The notes under the pieces: generated by a model
Told to the model about the DNA's origin: nothing
Databases searched by the model: none
What the model saw: only the letters and a program-made list of their open reading frames with translations
Made by a program: the position numbers and the translations under genes
In this document: positions 20,743-27,666 of the stretch, in pieces
Layout: the number at the start of each line of letters is the position of its first letter
Numbering within the stretch: position 1 is the first letter of the stretch
Source: a virus
Virus record (IMG/VR): IMGVR_UViG_3300035698_009156
Location: 1-27,666 of that record
DNA length: 27,666 bases
Strand: one strand, 5' to 3'

Positions 20743-21689
20743 TGGGATTTTTAAGCGGTATAATGGGAAGCCCATCAGAATCTAGCTCGTCTACAACAAG
20801 CGGATTTGATAACCTTCCTCGACCAATACGGGCGACCTACGCCAATTATGGCGATGCTATAGGGAAGACATTCTTTGGTAATGACTACACCAACCCCGGC
20901 TATGAGTCCCTTCAGAATACAGATGCCTTTAAGCCTTTAACCGAGACGGCAGATGAAACACGCGCCTTTGATTTAATGAGGGAGGGTTTTACACCGAATC
21001 CGGAGCAGTTGGGACAAGACCTTGACATGCTCCAAAACCCTTTTGACAGTTATGTGGTTGATGAAATTAATCGTCAGTCTGGTGGGGAATTTTCACTAAT
21101 CAAGCAAGCCCTGGATGAAGCCGGCCAAATGGGTTCTAATCGTTCGTTCTTTGCCGCTGATGAAGCTGAAAACCGCAGATTAGGTATGATAGGCCAGTTT
21201 AAGCAAGATCAGTATAATACTGCATTAGATACGGCCATTAATGTATTACCGCAATACAGAACGGCAGACGCTTATGGATTAATGGGGATAGGCGAGTTTC
21301 AAAGAGATTTGGACTGGCAGACTAAACAGGCACCATATAATCAGCTTGGATTCCTTGGTCAGTTATTTGGCAATGCTCCCCCGGGGGCTGGTACATCTTC
21401 TAGTACATCATCATCTACTGCAGCGCAGGCATCTAAAATCGGAGATATAGGAAACATCGCTAGCGCGTTCGGCTCCTTCTCTGACCCTAGATTGAAAGAA
21501 AATATAGAGTATCAGGGAATTGAAAACGGACATAAAGTTTATAAATTCAATTACAGAGGCGAGGAAGATAAATACATCGGTGTTATGGCTGATGATATTC
21601 TTGAAACCGTACCCGAAGCAGTGGGGAACTCCGAAGGATATTTAACAGTTAATTACGACATGATCGGTGTCGATTTTAGGAGGGTTTAA
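20742..21689 (+). CDS. Virion protein with C-terminal S74 chaperone domain
   Basis: A 315-residue protein from ATG 20742 (AAGGA seven bases upstream). Residues 1-240 are helical, ending in a Ser/Ala/Gly-rich stretch; they resemble head-tail internal or ejection proteins (MGSNRSFFAADEAENRRLGM). The C-terminal 70 residues match the Peptidase_S74 intramolecular chaperone: SDPRLKENIEYQG (S247, K252), YKFNYRGEEDKYIGVMADDI, VPEAVGNSEGYLTVNYDMIG. S74 domains help trimeric fibres fold and then cut themselves off, with the Ser-Lys pair in place here. Joining it to an ejection-like N-terminal region is unusual. It lies between the fibre and two large internal proteins. Confidence 0.75.
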   Translation: MGFLSGIMGSPSESSSSTTSGFDNLPRPIRATYANYGDAIGKTFFGNDYTNPGYESLQNTDAFKPLTETADETRAFDLMREGFTPNPEQLGQDLDMLQNPFDSYVVDEINRQSGGEFSLIKQALDEAGQMGSNRSFFAADEAENRRLGMIGQFKQDQYNTALDTAINVLPQYRTADAYGLMGIGEFQRDLDWQTKQAPYNQLGFLGQLFGNAPPGAGTSSSTSSSTAAQASKIGDIGNIASAFGSFSDPRLKENIEYQGIENGHKVYKFNYRGEEDKYIGVMADDILETVPEAVGNSEGYLTVNYDMIGVDFRRV

Positions 21690-22804
21690 TGTCATTGAAC
21701 GCATTACAAAGATTCGGTTATTCCCTACAGGGCAATCTTGGGGAAATGACGGAATATGAAAGACGCAGGGAAGAAGAAGAAAGAAAGCTCAAGGAACAGG
21801 AACAAGCTAAATCCGCTCTCCAACAAATAGCAATGGAAATGCAAGGCTCCCCCGCAGGATTAGATCAAAACACAGGCATTAGTTGGAATCAGGCAAGACC
21901 CGGCATGGACACGGAAACGGCGCTTTCAAGAATGGCACAGGTTCCGGGTATGGAAACTCAAGGGCTTCAAGCTTTGCTTAATTACAGAGGCAAACAAAAT
22001 GATCCAATGAGAAAGCTTGATTTACAACTAAAAGAGCAACAAGTAGCCAATGCACAAAGAGTCGAGCCTAAAACATTCACTATAGGCAATACGGTTTACA
22101 GGGATGATGACCCCTATGACGATGTGCCGCCAAAGCCTTATTTAAGTGCGCCGGAGCAGCCTACAAAAGAAGACCGTAAGTATTCCGCTCTAATGTCGTT
22201 CTACGATAATGACCCAAAAAAAGCCACAGCGGCTATGTATGGGCTTGATACCGCTAAGGACGGTTTTACTTTAGGTGATAACCAGAAAAGATACGATGCA
22301 AGCGGAACCCTGATAGCCGCAAATACAAAACCTCAAGAACCAGAAAAAGGAACAGTTGTGCCAGGCTTTAGCCCGATACAGGGGGCGATGCCGACAAAAG
22401 AAGATGCAAAGATCGTAAAAACAGCAGTTCAAGCTAAAGAAAATTTAGATACGCTTGTTGCAGACTATAAAGGGCTTGTTGAAAAATACGGTTATGAAAC
22501 GTCTGGAAGTCGGGACGCGGAGTTAATTGACCAGAAAAAATCACAAATAGCCCTTCAAATGAAAATCCTCGAAGACCTCGGTGCATTGCAGGAGGCGGAC
22601 AGAAAAATTATTGAGGATATGGTAGGGACTCCGGTTGGTGGATTCTTCTCGCAAATTAACCCCATGGCAAGAGCTACTGCGAGAGGGTCGGCTTTGCAAA
22701 AAATTGGCTCTTTCGAGAACTATCTTGATGACAGGTTCAATAGCACCCTTTCTACATACGGTTACACTCCGAATAATTCCGGCTGGTCTATTAAGGAGAA
22801 ATAA
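21689..22804 (+). CDS. Internal virion / ejection protein
   Basis: A 371-residue helical protein with TTAGGAGGG before the start and one-base overlap. The first 55 residues are a charged coiled coil (YERRREEEERKLKEQEQAKS). The middle is disordered with Pro and Asp, and the C-terminal third (KTAVQAKENLDTLVADYKGL, IDQKKSQIALQMKILEDLGA, LQEADRKIIEDMVGTP) is an all-helical module found in phage internal proteins beside the large ejection protein. In P22-like phages such proteins (gp7, gp16, gp20) are stored in the head and injected ahead of the DNA. No enzyme motif is seen. Confidence 0.65.
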   Translation: MSLNALQRFGYSLQGNLGEMTEYERRREEEERKLKEQEQAKSALQQIAMEMQGSPAGLDQNTGISWNQARPGMDTETALSRMAQVPGMETQGLQALLNYRGKQNDPMRKLDLQLKEQQVANAQRVEPKTFTIGNTVYRDDDPYDDVPPKPYLSAPEQPTKEDRKYSALMSFYDNDPKKATAAMYGLDTAKDGFTLGDNQKRYDASGTLIAANTKPQEPEKGTVVPGFSPIQGAMPTKEDAKIVKTAVQAKENLDTLVADYKGLVEKYGYETSGSRDAELIDQKKSQIALQMKILEDLGALQEADRKIIEDMVGTPVGGFFSQINPMARATARGSALQKIGSFENYLDDRFNSTLSTYGYTPNNSGWSIKEK

Positions 22805-24930
22805 TGCCAATTTATGAAATAACATCACCTGATGGCAAAACTTTTGAAATCACAGCACCAGATGGTGCGACCAAAGAGCAAATATTATCCTATGCCCAGC
22901 AGAATATGGGGCAAAATAAACAAGAGTCTGAGCCGTCTGCGCTATCTAAAATGGCCTCAAAAGGAAACGCTTTGTGGGAAGGTGCGAAGCAAGGAACTAC
23001 ATTTGGTTTTGGAGATGAATTACAAGCTGGTGTAGCAGCCGGAACTGTTGGATTAGCTAACCTTTTCGAGGACACTGGGCTTTCCATGAAAGACGCTTAT
23101 AATACGTCTCTTGATGATTTTAGGGGTGATTTAAAGCAAGCAAGAGAAGCCCATCCTGTTTTATCCGGAGTAGGGGAAGTCGGAGGGGCGCTTCTTACCG
23201 GACTTGCCGGGGCAGGAAGATTTGCGGGGGCTAAAGGTGGACAAACAGCATTACAACAAGTCGCAAGAGGATCTGGAGCTGGTGCGCTATCGGGGGGTGT
23301 ATATGGATTCGGAATTGGCGAGGACGGCGCACAGGAGAGACTTAAAACGTCTGGGGCGTTTGCTGCCATGGGTGCAGTTGGCGGTGCTGCTGCCGTTCCT
23401 ATTACTAGGGCGGTTGGTGCTGGAGTACGTGCTGCGGGTGATAAACTAGGTGTTCCACTAAAATCTACCGCTCAAAAAGCGCAGAACATAATCAGTAGAA
23501 ACGTAGACGAAACTGCCACAGACAAGGTGGTTAATAAATTACGAAAAGACTTTCCCGATCAACAGAAATTTGAAGCAGCCTTAAAAGAATGGGTCGATAC
23601 CGATGATGTTGCTTTAGCCGAGGTCGCCGGAAAACAAACTCAAAGGCTCGCAAGAGGTTCCGCTCAATATCCATCTGGTGATGATATTGCGGGTAAATAT
23701 GTTTACGAACAACGTATGCCTGAAATCAGAGATCAAATGAAAAAGGTTTTTTCTGATACTGTTAGTACCTCCACAAATATTTATGATTCAATAGATGATA
23801 TTGTAATGAAGGGCAGGGAGAAAGCCGCGCCTGTGTACTACAAGGCATACGCTGGCAATACTGCTGTTGTCAGTAATGAAATCGACTCTATTCTTGAAAG
23901 ACCTTCCGCCAAACCAGCCCTAAGAGAGGCTGTAAAAATTATGCGAAACGAGGGTAAGTATTTAGGCGCACCTGATAAAGAGTTAAAAGCTATTGTTAGG
24001 GATTTATCCGCTGTAGGAAAAATGAAAGACACGGATGGCGCTATTGCAGGAGGGTTGTCACTTAGAACGCTCGATCATGTTAAGCGATCCCTTGATGACC
24101 AAATTAATAAAGAAATCAGAAAGGGCGGGTCGGCAGGAGACCTGATTACGCTTAAGAATGATCTCGTTAAAGCTTTAGACAATGCAGATAAAACAGGTGC
24201 ATATAAAAAAGCAAGGGGTATAGCAGGAGATTATTTAGAGCATAAAAAAGCTATTACCGCCGGACGTGACTTTATGCGTACTGATAAGTTACTATTAAGC
24301 CGTCAAATGAAAGATATGACACCAGCAGAAGTTAATAGCTTTAAAATGGGGGTGGTTCAAAAACTCCGTGATATTGTGGATGATTCACCAGATAGAGCCA
24401 ATCTTTATAATAAGATAATTGGTAAAAATGAAACTATGCGTTCCAAGCTTCGATCAGTGATGGGTGAAGATGATTATAACGGACTGGTTAAGCAATTACG
24501 GGGAACAGATAGATATTACAAATTCAAAGAAAGCCTTGGTAATTCTATAACTGCAGCAAAGCAGATAGATGCTTCCGAGTTCTCGCCGGATGAAGTCGAG
24601 TTTCTTGATACGATTTCAAACCGTCTCGCCTTTGGCTATCAGGCGGCGGCTATATCATTATTCAGGGATGGTGTTAAAAGAATAAACACAAGCCTTAGTG
24701 ACCGTATGGCCGGAAAGGTTTCCAAGATACTTTTCGAAACAAATCCTGATAAAAAAATAGCCCTTCTTAAGCAGATTCAAAATAGTGGAGCCGTTACCCC
24801 TGTAGACAGGCAGCAAGCCATCCAAACATATTTCGCAATGGAAGGCGCAATAAAATCTCTTCGATCTACTCAGGCTGGCGCGGCGGCTGGCGCAACAGAA
24901 GCAGCTTTAACAGGTAATTTACAAGAATAG
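22804..24930 (+). CDS. Large internal / DNA-ejection protein
   Basis: A 708-residue protein with AAGGAG seven bases upstream. Residues 1-38 carry the repeat-like ITSPDGKTFEITAPDGATKE, a motif frequent at the front of phage ejection proteins. Residues about 85-215 are Gly/Ala-rich with several hydrophobic stretches (LSGVGEVGGALLTGLAGAGR, GAFAAMGAVGGAAAVPITRA), long enough to cross a membrane. The rest is charged and helical. The design, a hydrophobic Gly/Ala region in a mostly helical internal protein, fits a channel through the host envelope during DNA entry. No transglycosylase motif (such as an SLT Glu motif) is seen. Its stop is followed ten bases later by the next gene. Confidence 0.7.
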   Translation: MPIYEITSPDGKTFEITAPDGATKEQILSYAQQNMGQNKQESEPSALSKMASKGNALWEGAKQGTTFGFGDELQAGVAAGTVGLANLFEDTGLSMKDAYNTSLDDFRGDLKQAREAHPVLSGVGEVGGALLTGLAGAGRFAGAKGGQTALQQVARGSGAGALSGGVYGFGIGEDGAQERLKTSGAFAAMGAVGGAAAVPITRAVGAGVRAAGDKLGVPLKSTAQKAQNIISRNVDETATDKVVNKLRKDFPDQQKFEAALKEWVDTDDVALAEVAGKQTQRLARGSAQYPSGDDIAGKYVYEQRMPEIRDQMKKVFSDTVSTSTNIYDSIDDIVMKGREKAAPVYYKAYAGNTAVVSNEIDSILERPSAKPALREAVKIMRNEGKYLGAPDKELKAIVRDLSAVGKMKDTDGAIAGGLSLRTLDHVKRSLDDQINKEIRKGGSAGDLITLKNDLVKALDNADKTGAYKKARGIAGDYLEHKKAITAGRDFMRTDKLLLSRQMKDMTPAEVNSFKMGVVQKLRDIVDDSPDRANLYNKIIGKNETMRSKLRSVMGEDDYNGLVKQLRGTDRYYKFKESLGNSITAAKQIDASEFSPDEVEFLDTISNRLAFGYQAAAISLFRDGVKRINTSLSDRMAGKVSKILFETNPDKKIALLKQIQNSGAVTPVDRQQAIQTYFAMEGAIKSLRSTQAGAAAGATEAALTGNLQE

Positions 24931-24940
24931 GAGAATACAA

Positions 24941-25381
24941 ATGAGACTACTAATTTTAACCGCCCTTGTGGCGGTTTTTTCATACCCGGCGTATGCGATT
25001 GACAACGTAGAGCCAGTCAAAAAAACAAAGGCAAACGGCAATTGCTGGCTATGGGAGAATATAGAGTCTACCGAAGTAAACTATATTACCGATCTAGGAG
25101 ATTGGGCTGGTGGTCAGGGGTCTATTCTTGTCACAGGCTATGAGGGTGGCGTATCAAGCGCGGAAACTCTTGAGATCACTTTAGGGTATTCATCCGGCGG
25201 TACATATTCCATTGACGCGGACGATGCGCCTGACGGCCTGACATTTGATAGTGCTACCAAGTTTGGAGCCAACTTCAACTGGGCTGGTTCTCATATCGGA
25301 ATAGATTTTAGTTCTGGCTCTCTCTATCAGGATATTGACGTTGAAATATGCGAGGGCAGAGACCGCGTGAGGAATCGCTAA
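24941..25381 (+). CDS. Exported protein with signal peptide, unknown function
   Basis: A 146-residue protein with AGGAG before ATG 24941. Residues 1-19 (MRLLILTALVAVFSYPAYA) form a signal peptide with AYA cleavage site, like the two earlier exported proteins. The mature part is acidic and beta-rich: NGNCWLWENIESTEVNY, GQGSILVTGYEGGVSSAETL, EITLGYSSGGTYSIDADDAP, ending IDVEICEGRDRVRNR, with two Cys that could form a disulphide (NCWL and EICE). No family recognised. The codons for signal-peptide residues 6-14 contain a complete intrinsic terminator hairpin. It stands at the junction of the ejection and lysis genes. Confidence 0.65.
   Translation: MRLLILTALVAVFSYPAYAIDNVEPVKKTKANGNCWLWENIESTEVNYITDLGDWAGGQGSILVTGYEGGVSSAETLEITLGYSSGGTYSIDADDAPDGLTFDSATKFGANFNWAGSHIGIDFSSGSLYQDIDVEICEGRDRVRNR
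24958..24980 (+). terminator. Intrinsic terminator inside signal-peptide codons
   Basis: AACCGCC (24958-24964), loop CTTGT, GGCGGTT (24970-24976), T run 24975-24980: a seven-pair perfect stem with U tract, in the same direction as the gene. It starts 17 bases after the start ATG, so it would end transcripts unless a ribosome or antiterminator passes it. Confidence 0.75.
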
Positions 25382-25602
25382 TGAGTCAATTTACAGATAA
25401 AGACCGAGAACGAGCGCAAAAGACCCTAACCCTTGTTGAGCAGCATGTAAAAATCAGTGACGAGCGGCATAAGCAATATAAAGCGACACATGACGATCAT
25501 GAAAAGAGAATACGCGCCAACACAGGATTCAGAAAAACCCTCTTAGGGTGGATTGTCGGATCGGGTAGCGTTGGCGCGGCAATCGGTAAGATTATTAGCT
25601 AA
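25381..25602 (+). CDS. Small coiled-coil protein with C-terminal membrane segment (holin-like)
   Basis: A 73-residue protein from ATG 25381, which overlaps the previous stop by one base with GAGG eight bases upstream. A charged coiled coil (RERAQKTLTLVEQHVKISDE) is followed by a basic patch (DHEKRIRANTGFRK) and a C-terminal hydrophobic run TLLGWIVGSGSVGAAIGKII. The plan resembles XhlA-like proteins of phage lysis cassettes. Its position shortly before the endolysin supports a holin or holin-partner role, not proved by the sequence. Confidence 0.55.
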   Translation: MSQFTDKDRERAQKTLTLVEQHVKISDERHKQYKATHDDHEKRIRANTGFRKTLLGWIVGSGSVGAAIGKIIS

Positions 25603-25605
25603 AAA

Positions 25606-25629
25606 CGCGACACCCCTAAAGATGTCGCG
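25606..25629 (+). promoter_or_regulatory. Hairpin in the gap before the exonuclease gene
   Basis: CGCGACA (25606-25612), ten-base loop, TGTCGCG (25623-25629): a perfect seven-pair stem just after the holin-like stop. No T run follows, so it is not a standard intrinsic terminator; it may protect mRNA ends or bind a protein. Confidence 0.4.
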
Positions 25630-25661
25630 CTCACTTCAAAAACACTTATAAGCGCACTTTA

Positions 25662-25693
25662 GGAAAACCTCAACCTATAAACGGAAGGTTTCC
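25662..25693 (+). promoter_or_regulatory. Stem that hides the exonuclease ribosome site
   Basis: AAACCT (25665-25670) pairs with AGGTTT (25686-25691), extended by GG (25662-25663) with CC (25692-25693) and one bulged A. The GGAAGG ribosome site (25683-25688) is half inside the stem, two bases before the ATG. This could keep translation low until the stem is opened. Confidence 0.4.
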
Positions 25694-25695
25694 AC

Positions 25696-26436
25696 ATGAC
25701 TCGTATTCTATATTGGGATGTTGAAACGTCCACAATGGATTTATCCGTCCGGACGTACCAACTACGCAATTATACAAAATACTTCGACCCTAAATTAATC
25801 ACAAGAGATTGGACAATGTTAGGGGGAGCGTGGGCATTTGATGATGAAAGCCCTAAAGTTGTTTCTGTAAGCCCGCAGAATCCTCTGGATGATAGGATGG
25901 TTGTTGACACACTGCATCGTGTGTTGAGTGAGGCTGACGTTCTTATAGGGCATAATTCAGACAGTTTCGATATTAAGAAATTTAATACGCGGGCGATATT
26001 TTGCGGACTCAATCCCATTGCTCCGAAAGTACAAATAGATACTTTAAAAATGGCGCGGAAATACTTTAAATTCTCGTCAAATAAATTGAGCTATATCTGT
26101 AATTATTTAGGGTTGGATGCCAAGGACGAGTCTCCGGACTGGGATAGATGCCTCGAGGGGAACGCAAGAGAGCTGCGGTATATGCGGAAATATAACAAAC
26201 AAGACGTAATTGTTACCCGTGAACTTTATCACAAATTAAAATCATACCACCACACACACCCGAATACATCACCAACTATCAGAGATGTTGAGGGGTGCAA
26301 AGTTGATGTTTGCAGAAAGTGTAGCAGTCCGGAGCTATCAAAAAGAGGGACAAGACCTACTGCATCCGGAAGACGAAAACAAACATTCCAATGTAACGCA
26401 TGTGGTGGATGGCAAATAGGTGGTTTTGTAGATTAG
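25696..26436 (+). CDS. DEDDy exonuclease fused to a zinc ribbon
   Basis: A 246-residue protein. The exonuclease fold of the DnaQ/YprB-like RNase H type is clear: YWDVETS with D8 and E10, IGHNSDSFDIKKF with D92, and YNKQD (Y166, D170), so all four acidic residues and the tyrosine of the DEDDy set are present. After residue 200 comes a zinc ribbon, CRKC (C206, C209) and CNAC (C233, C236), with the GRRKQTFQCNACGGW pattern also found in transposase-type ribbons. It should degrade DNA or RNA from 3' ends, with the ribbon steering binding. Similar proteins in phages are sometimes labelled DNA polymerase, but there is no polymerase domain here. Its place inside the lysis block, far from the replication genes, is odd. 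Confidence 0.85.
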   Translation: MTRILYWDVETSTMDLSVRTYQLRNYTKYFDPKLITRDWTMLGGAWAFDDESPKVVSVSPQNPLDDRMVVDTLHRVLSEADVLIGHNSDSFDIKKFNTRAIFCGLNPIAPKVQIDTLKMARKYFKFSSNKLSYICNYLGLDAKDESPDWDRCLEGNARELRYMRKYNKQDVIVTRELYHKLKSYHHTHPNTSPTIRDVEGCKVDVCRKCSSPELSKRGTRPTASGRRKQTFQCNACGGWQIGGFVD

Positions 26437-26445
26437 GAGTATGCA

Positions 26446-26949
26446 ATGAGCTTTAACGCAGCCTTTAAAGAAGTTCTAAAACACGAGGGCGGGTATAACT
26501 TCCATCCGAGTGATAGCGGCGGTCATACGAATTTTGGAATCTCTCTCCGGTTCTATAAAGAAAACATAGACCCGATGGCAGACGATAAGACCATCCAGAG
26601 CTTAACAAAACAAGACGCGAGAGAGATATATAAAGACTATTTCTGGGAGCCTTACAAATATGACCAGATACCACACATCATAGCGGTTAAGTTGTTCTCG
26701 TTTTCTGTAAACATGGGTCATAAAAGGGCGCACAAGCTCTTACAAAGGGCACTGAGGGCTTCCGGTCATAATCTGGTAGATGATGGCATATTAGGAAAAA
26801 AGACTCACGAGGCGATTTCTGTGTGCGATCCATACAATGTTTTATGCGCATTAAGAAGTGAGGGGGCTGGGCGGTATAGATATATCGCTCTGGCTAACCC
26901 TGAATTAAAGGTATTTTTAACCGGCTGGCTCAATCGAGCCTATTCATAA
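26446..26949 (+). CDS. Endolysin, GH108-type muramidase
   Basis: A 167-residue protein with TAGGAG before the ATG. The N-terminal domain matches glycoside hydrolase family 108: FKEVLKHEGGYNF with catalytic Glu14 in EGGY, SDSGGHTNFGIS (residues 22-33), and DYFWEPYKYDQIP. The C-terminal part (HKLLQRALRASGHNLVDDGI, LGKKTHEAISV and SEGAGRYRYIA) fits the PG_binding_3 domain usually joined to it. It would cleave the glycan chain of peptidoglycan. No signal peptide or SAR segment at the N-terminus, so it needs a holin to reach the periplasm. Confidence 0.92.
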   Translation: MSFNAAFKEVLKHEGGYNFHPSDSGGHTNFGISLRFYKENIDPMADDKTIQSLTKQDAREIYKDYFWEPYKYDQIPHIIAVKLFSFSVNMGHKRAHKLLQRALRASGHNLVDDGILGKKTHEAISVCDPYNVLCALRSEGAGRYRYIALANPELKVFLTGWLNRAYS

Positions 26950-26960
26950 AGGAGAAAGAC

Positions 26961-27152
26961 ATGTCATTTTTTAAAGACTTACTGGAAAGCGACACTATCC
27001 AGAATCTAATCACAATCGCGGAAAAAGCAGCGTTTGAACAGATTTTAGATTTACTGGAGAAGCTTGTCGATAAAACAGAAACACTGGAAGACAATGAGGC
27101 TCTTGCTTTATTCCTAGAGGAAGCGGCTTCGCGGGTGCGTGATGCTGAGTAA
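26961..27152 (+). CDS. Small acidic helical protein in lysis block
   Basis: A 63-residue protein with AAAGGAG upstream. It is strongly acidic and fully helical: MSFFKDLLESDTIQNLITIA, FEQILDLLEKLVDKTET and ALALFLEEAASRVRDAE. No membrane segment is present. It overlaps the next gene by 11 bases. Its role is unknown. Confidence 0.55.
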   Translation: MSFFKDLLESDTIQNLITIAEKAAFEQILDLLEKLVDKTETLEDNEALALFLEEAASRVRDAE

Positions 27153-27375
27153 AATACTCGGTTGGTTTTCAGACAAGGTCTTTCGTTTAGTCGTCATGGG
27201 TGCGGCTTTTTTTTGGGCTTATATCAGCGGCTTTTTTAAGGGGAAAGATAATGAAAAAATCAAACATCTGGAAGCGGAAAAAACTGCGGGTGAAAGAGCG
27301 CGTCATAATGAGCATGTTGTTACTTATGACGCTGATGAGCGTGAACGGGTGCGGCGCGAGTTCGACCGCCCCTAA
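27142..27375 (+). CDS. Rz-like inner-membrane spanin
   Basis: A 77-residue protein from ATG 27142 (a GTG one codon earlier is possible). The N-terminus has a hydrophobic segment FRLVVMGAAFFWAYISGFF (about 14-32), followed by a charged helical region KDNEKIKHLEAEKTAGERAR and an end ADERERVRREFDRP. One membrane anchor plus a periplasmic coiled coil is the i-spanin plan, though this one is short. A second spanin gene starts inside it in another frame, as in lambda Rz/Rz1. Together they would fuse the inner and outer membranes at the last lysis step. Confidence 0.65.
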   Translation: MLSKILGWFSDKVFRLVVMGAAFFWAYISGFFKGKDNEKIKHLEAEKTAGERARHNEHVVTYDADERERVRREFDRP

Positions 27376-27481
27376 TTTCTGTCAGATATATAAATCAGTT
27401 CCAACCCTTCACGAAGGTACAGAGGAGCAAAAGTTAAATGTCGATATTAATAATTATAATTACGACGATTTTTGCCTGTAG
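27251..27481 (+). CDS. Rz1-like outer-membrane spanin lipoprotein, nested in Rz
   Basis: A 76-residue protein from ATG 27251 with GGGGA seven bases upstream; a later ATG at 27308 would give a shorter signal. A basic start (MKKSNIWKRKKLRVKERVI) precedes the hydrophobic MSMLLLMTLMSV and a lipobox-like VNGC (Cys34), so lipid attachment is expected. The mature part (GASSTAPNFCQIYKSVP, then acidic to the end) is short and lacks the Pro-rich tract of lambda Rz1, but has the usual size. It starts in the middle of the i-spanin gene in the +1 frame and ends in the next gene. The arrangement supports the spanin call for both. Confidence 0.65.
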   Translation: MKKSNIWKRKKLRVKERVIMSMLLLMTLMSVNGCGASSTAPNFCQIYKSVPTLHEGTEEQKLNVDINNYNYDDFCL

Positions 27482-27666
27482 CGGTGCGGTGCTGTCCCGT
27501 ATGGCTGGAGGGATGCCGCCAAAGCTTCCGTTTGGCTTAGATCAATGGATATACGCTATTCCTTATGGATTGATTGCGTTTCCGGCTGGATGGCTTGCAG
27601 CACTGGCATATCTTGGTGCATTCCTCGGTAAGAGGACAGGTCACGGTGGTTTTATGGATTTAGGCA
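27438..27666 (+). CDS. Membrane protein, 3' end outside window
   Basis: The frame from ATG 27438 stays open to the edge (76 codons), with AGGAG ten bases upstream. It overlaps the Rz1-like gene by 44 bases in another frame. A first hydrophobic segment ILIIIITTIFACSGAVL (3-19) is followed by a loop MAGGMPPKLPFGLDQW and a second hydrophobic region around YGLIAFPAGWLAALAYLGA, then GKRTGHGGFMDLG. Two membrane segments behind the spanins make it a holin-type candidate, but the sequence also fits small phage membrane proteins of unknown role. Confidence 0.65.
   Translation, partial: MSILIIIITTIFACSGAVLSRMAGGMPPKLPFGLDQWIYAIPYGLIAFPAGWLAALAYLGAFLGKRTGHGGFMDLG

Noticed and set aside
25606-25629. Intrinsic terminator after the holin-like gene
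   Set aside because: Perfect stem but no U run in either direction.
1-27666. tRNA genes, insertion sequences, attachment sites, integrase
   Set aside because: I looked for cloverleaf arms with a TTCGA-type T loop, terminal inverted repeats and recombinase motifs and found nothing convincing; faint tRNAs could be missed by eye.

Overview
The window is part of the genome of a tailed double-stranded DNA bacteriophage (free or integrated), most likely a short-tailed podovirus-like phage of a Gram-negative host. The grounds are the tightly packed modular gene order, a P22-type portal, scaffold, coat, adaptor and nozzle order with no tape-measure or sheath gene, internal ejection-type proteins, and a nested Rz/Rz1-like spanin pair, which only makes sense in a cell with an outer membrane. 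No integrase, DNA polymerase, RNA polymerase or tRNA gene is visible. The host genus cannot be read from the sequence; an alphaproteobacterial host is a weak guess.

Layout. (1) Positions 1-4528, leftward early region: a tetrapeptide-repeat protein running off the left edge, a small membrane protein, a small exported protein, an unknown conserved-looking protein, SSB, a coiled-coil protein, a Rad52-type annealing protein, and five very small ORFs chained by 1-4 bp stop/start overlaps. (2) Positions 4529-5215, control region: a 52-residue helix-turn-helix protein flanked by copies of the inverted repeat ACAAG-N4-CTTGT lying inside predicted promoter spacers, arranged like lambda OL - cI - OR, followed by a rightward leader of about 260 nt rich in hairpins. 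(3) Positions 5216-7813, rightward replication region: a small ORF, RusA resolvase, a small ORF, a winged-helix replication initiator with internal CAACCAGCAA repeats, a possible partner protein, and two further ORFs, the last in the position of a late regulator. (4) Positions 7814-10256: an intrinsic terminator, two small ORFs, a DUF5681 putative small terminase and the large terminase. (5) Positions 10265-16691, head: two small ORFs, portal, small ORF, terminator, scaffold, long leader, N4-gp56-like coat, decoration-like protein, adaptor. (6) Positions 16702-24930, tail and ejection: two signal-peptide-bearing fibre/collar proteins, a gp10-like nozzle, a second collar protein, an S74-domain protein and two large internal proteins. 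(7) Positions 24941-27666: a third signal-peptide protein with a terminator inside its first codons, a holin-like small protein, a DEDDy exonuclease with a zinc ribbon, a GH108 endolysin, a small ORF, the Rz/Rz1-like pair and a membrane protein running off the right edge.

How it fits together. Rad52-type annealase plus SSB to the left and RusA plus initiator to the right are the two early arms, driven by divergent promoters that share one operator type, so a single repressor could shut both. The late arm is one long co-directional series interrupted by three intrinsic terminators with little or no room for new promoters behind them. This argues for processive antitermination or deliberate attenuation. 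All functional calls come from reading motifs and context; no database search was possible.
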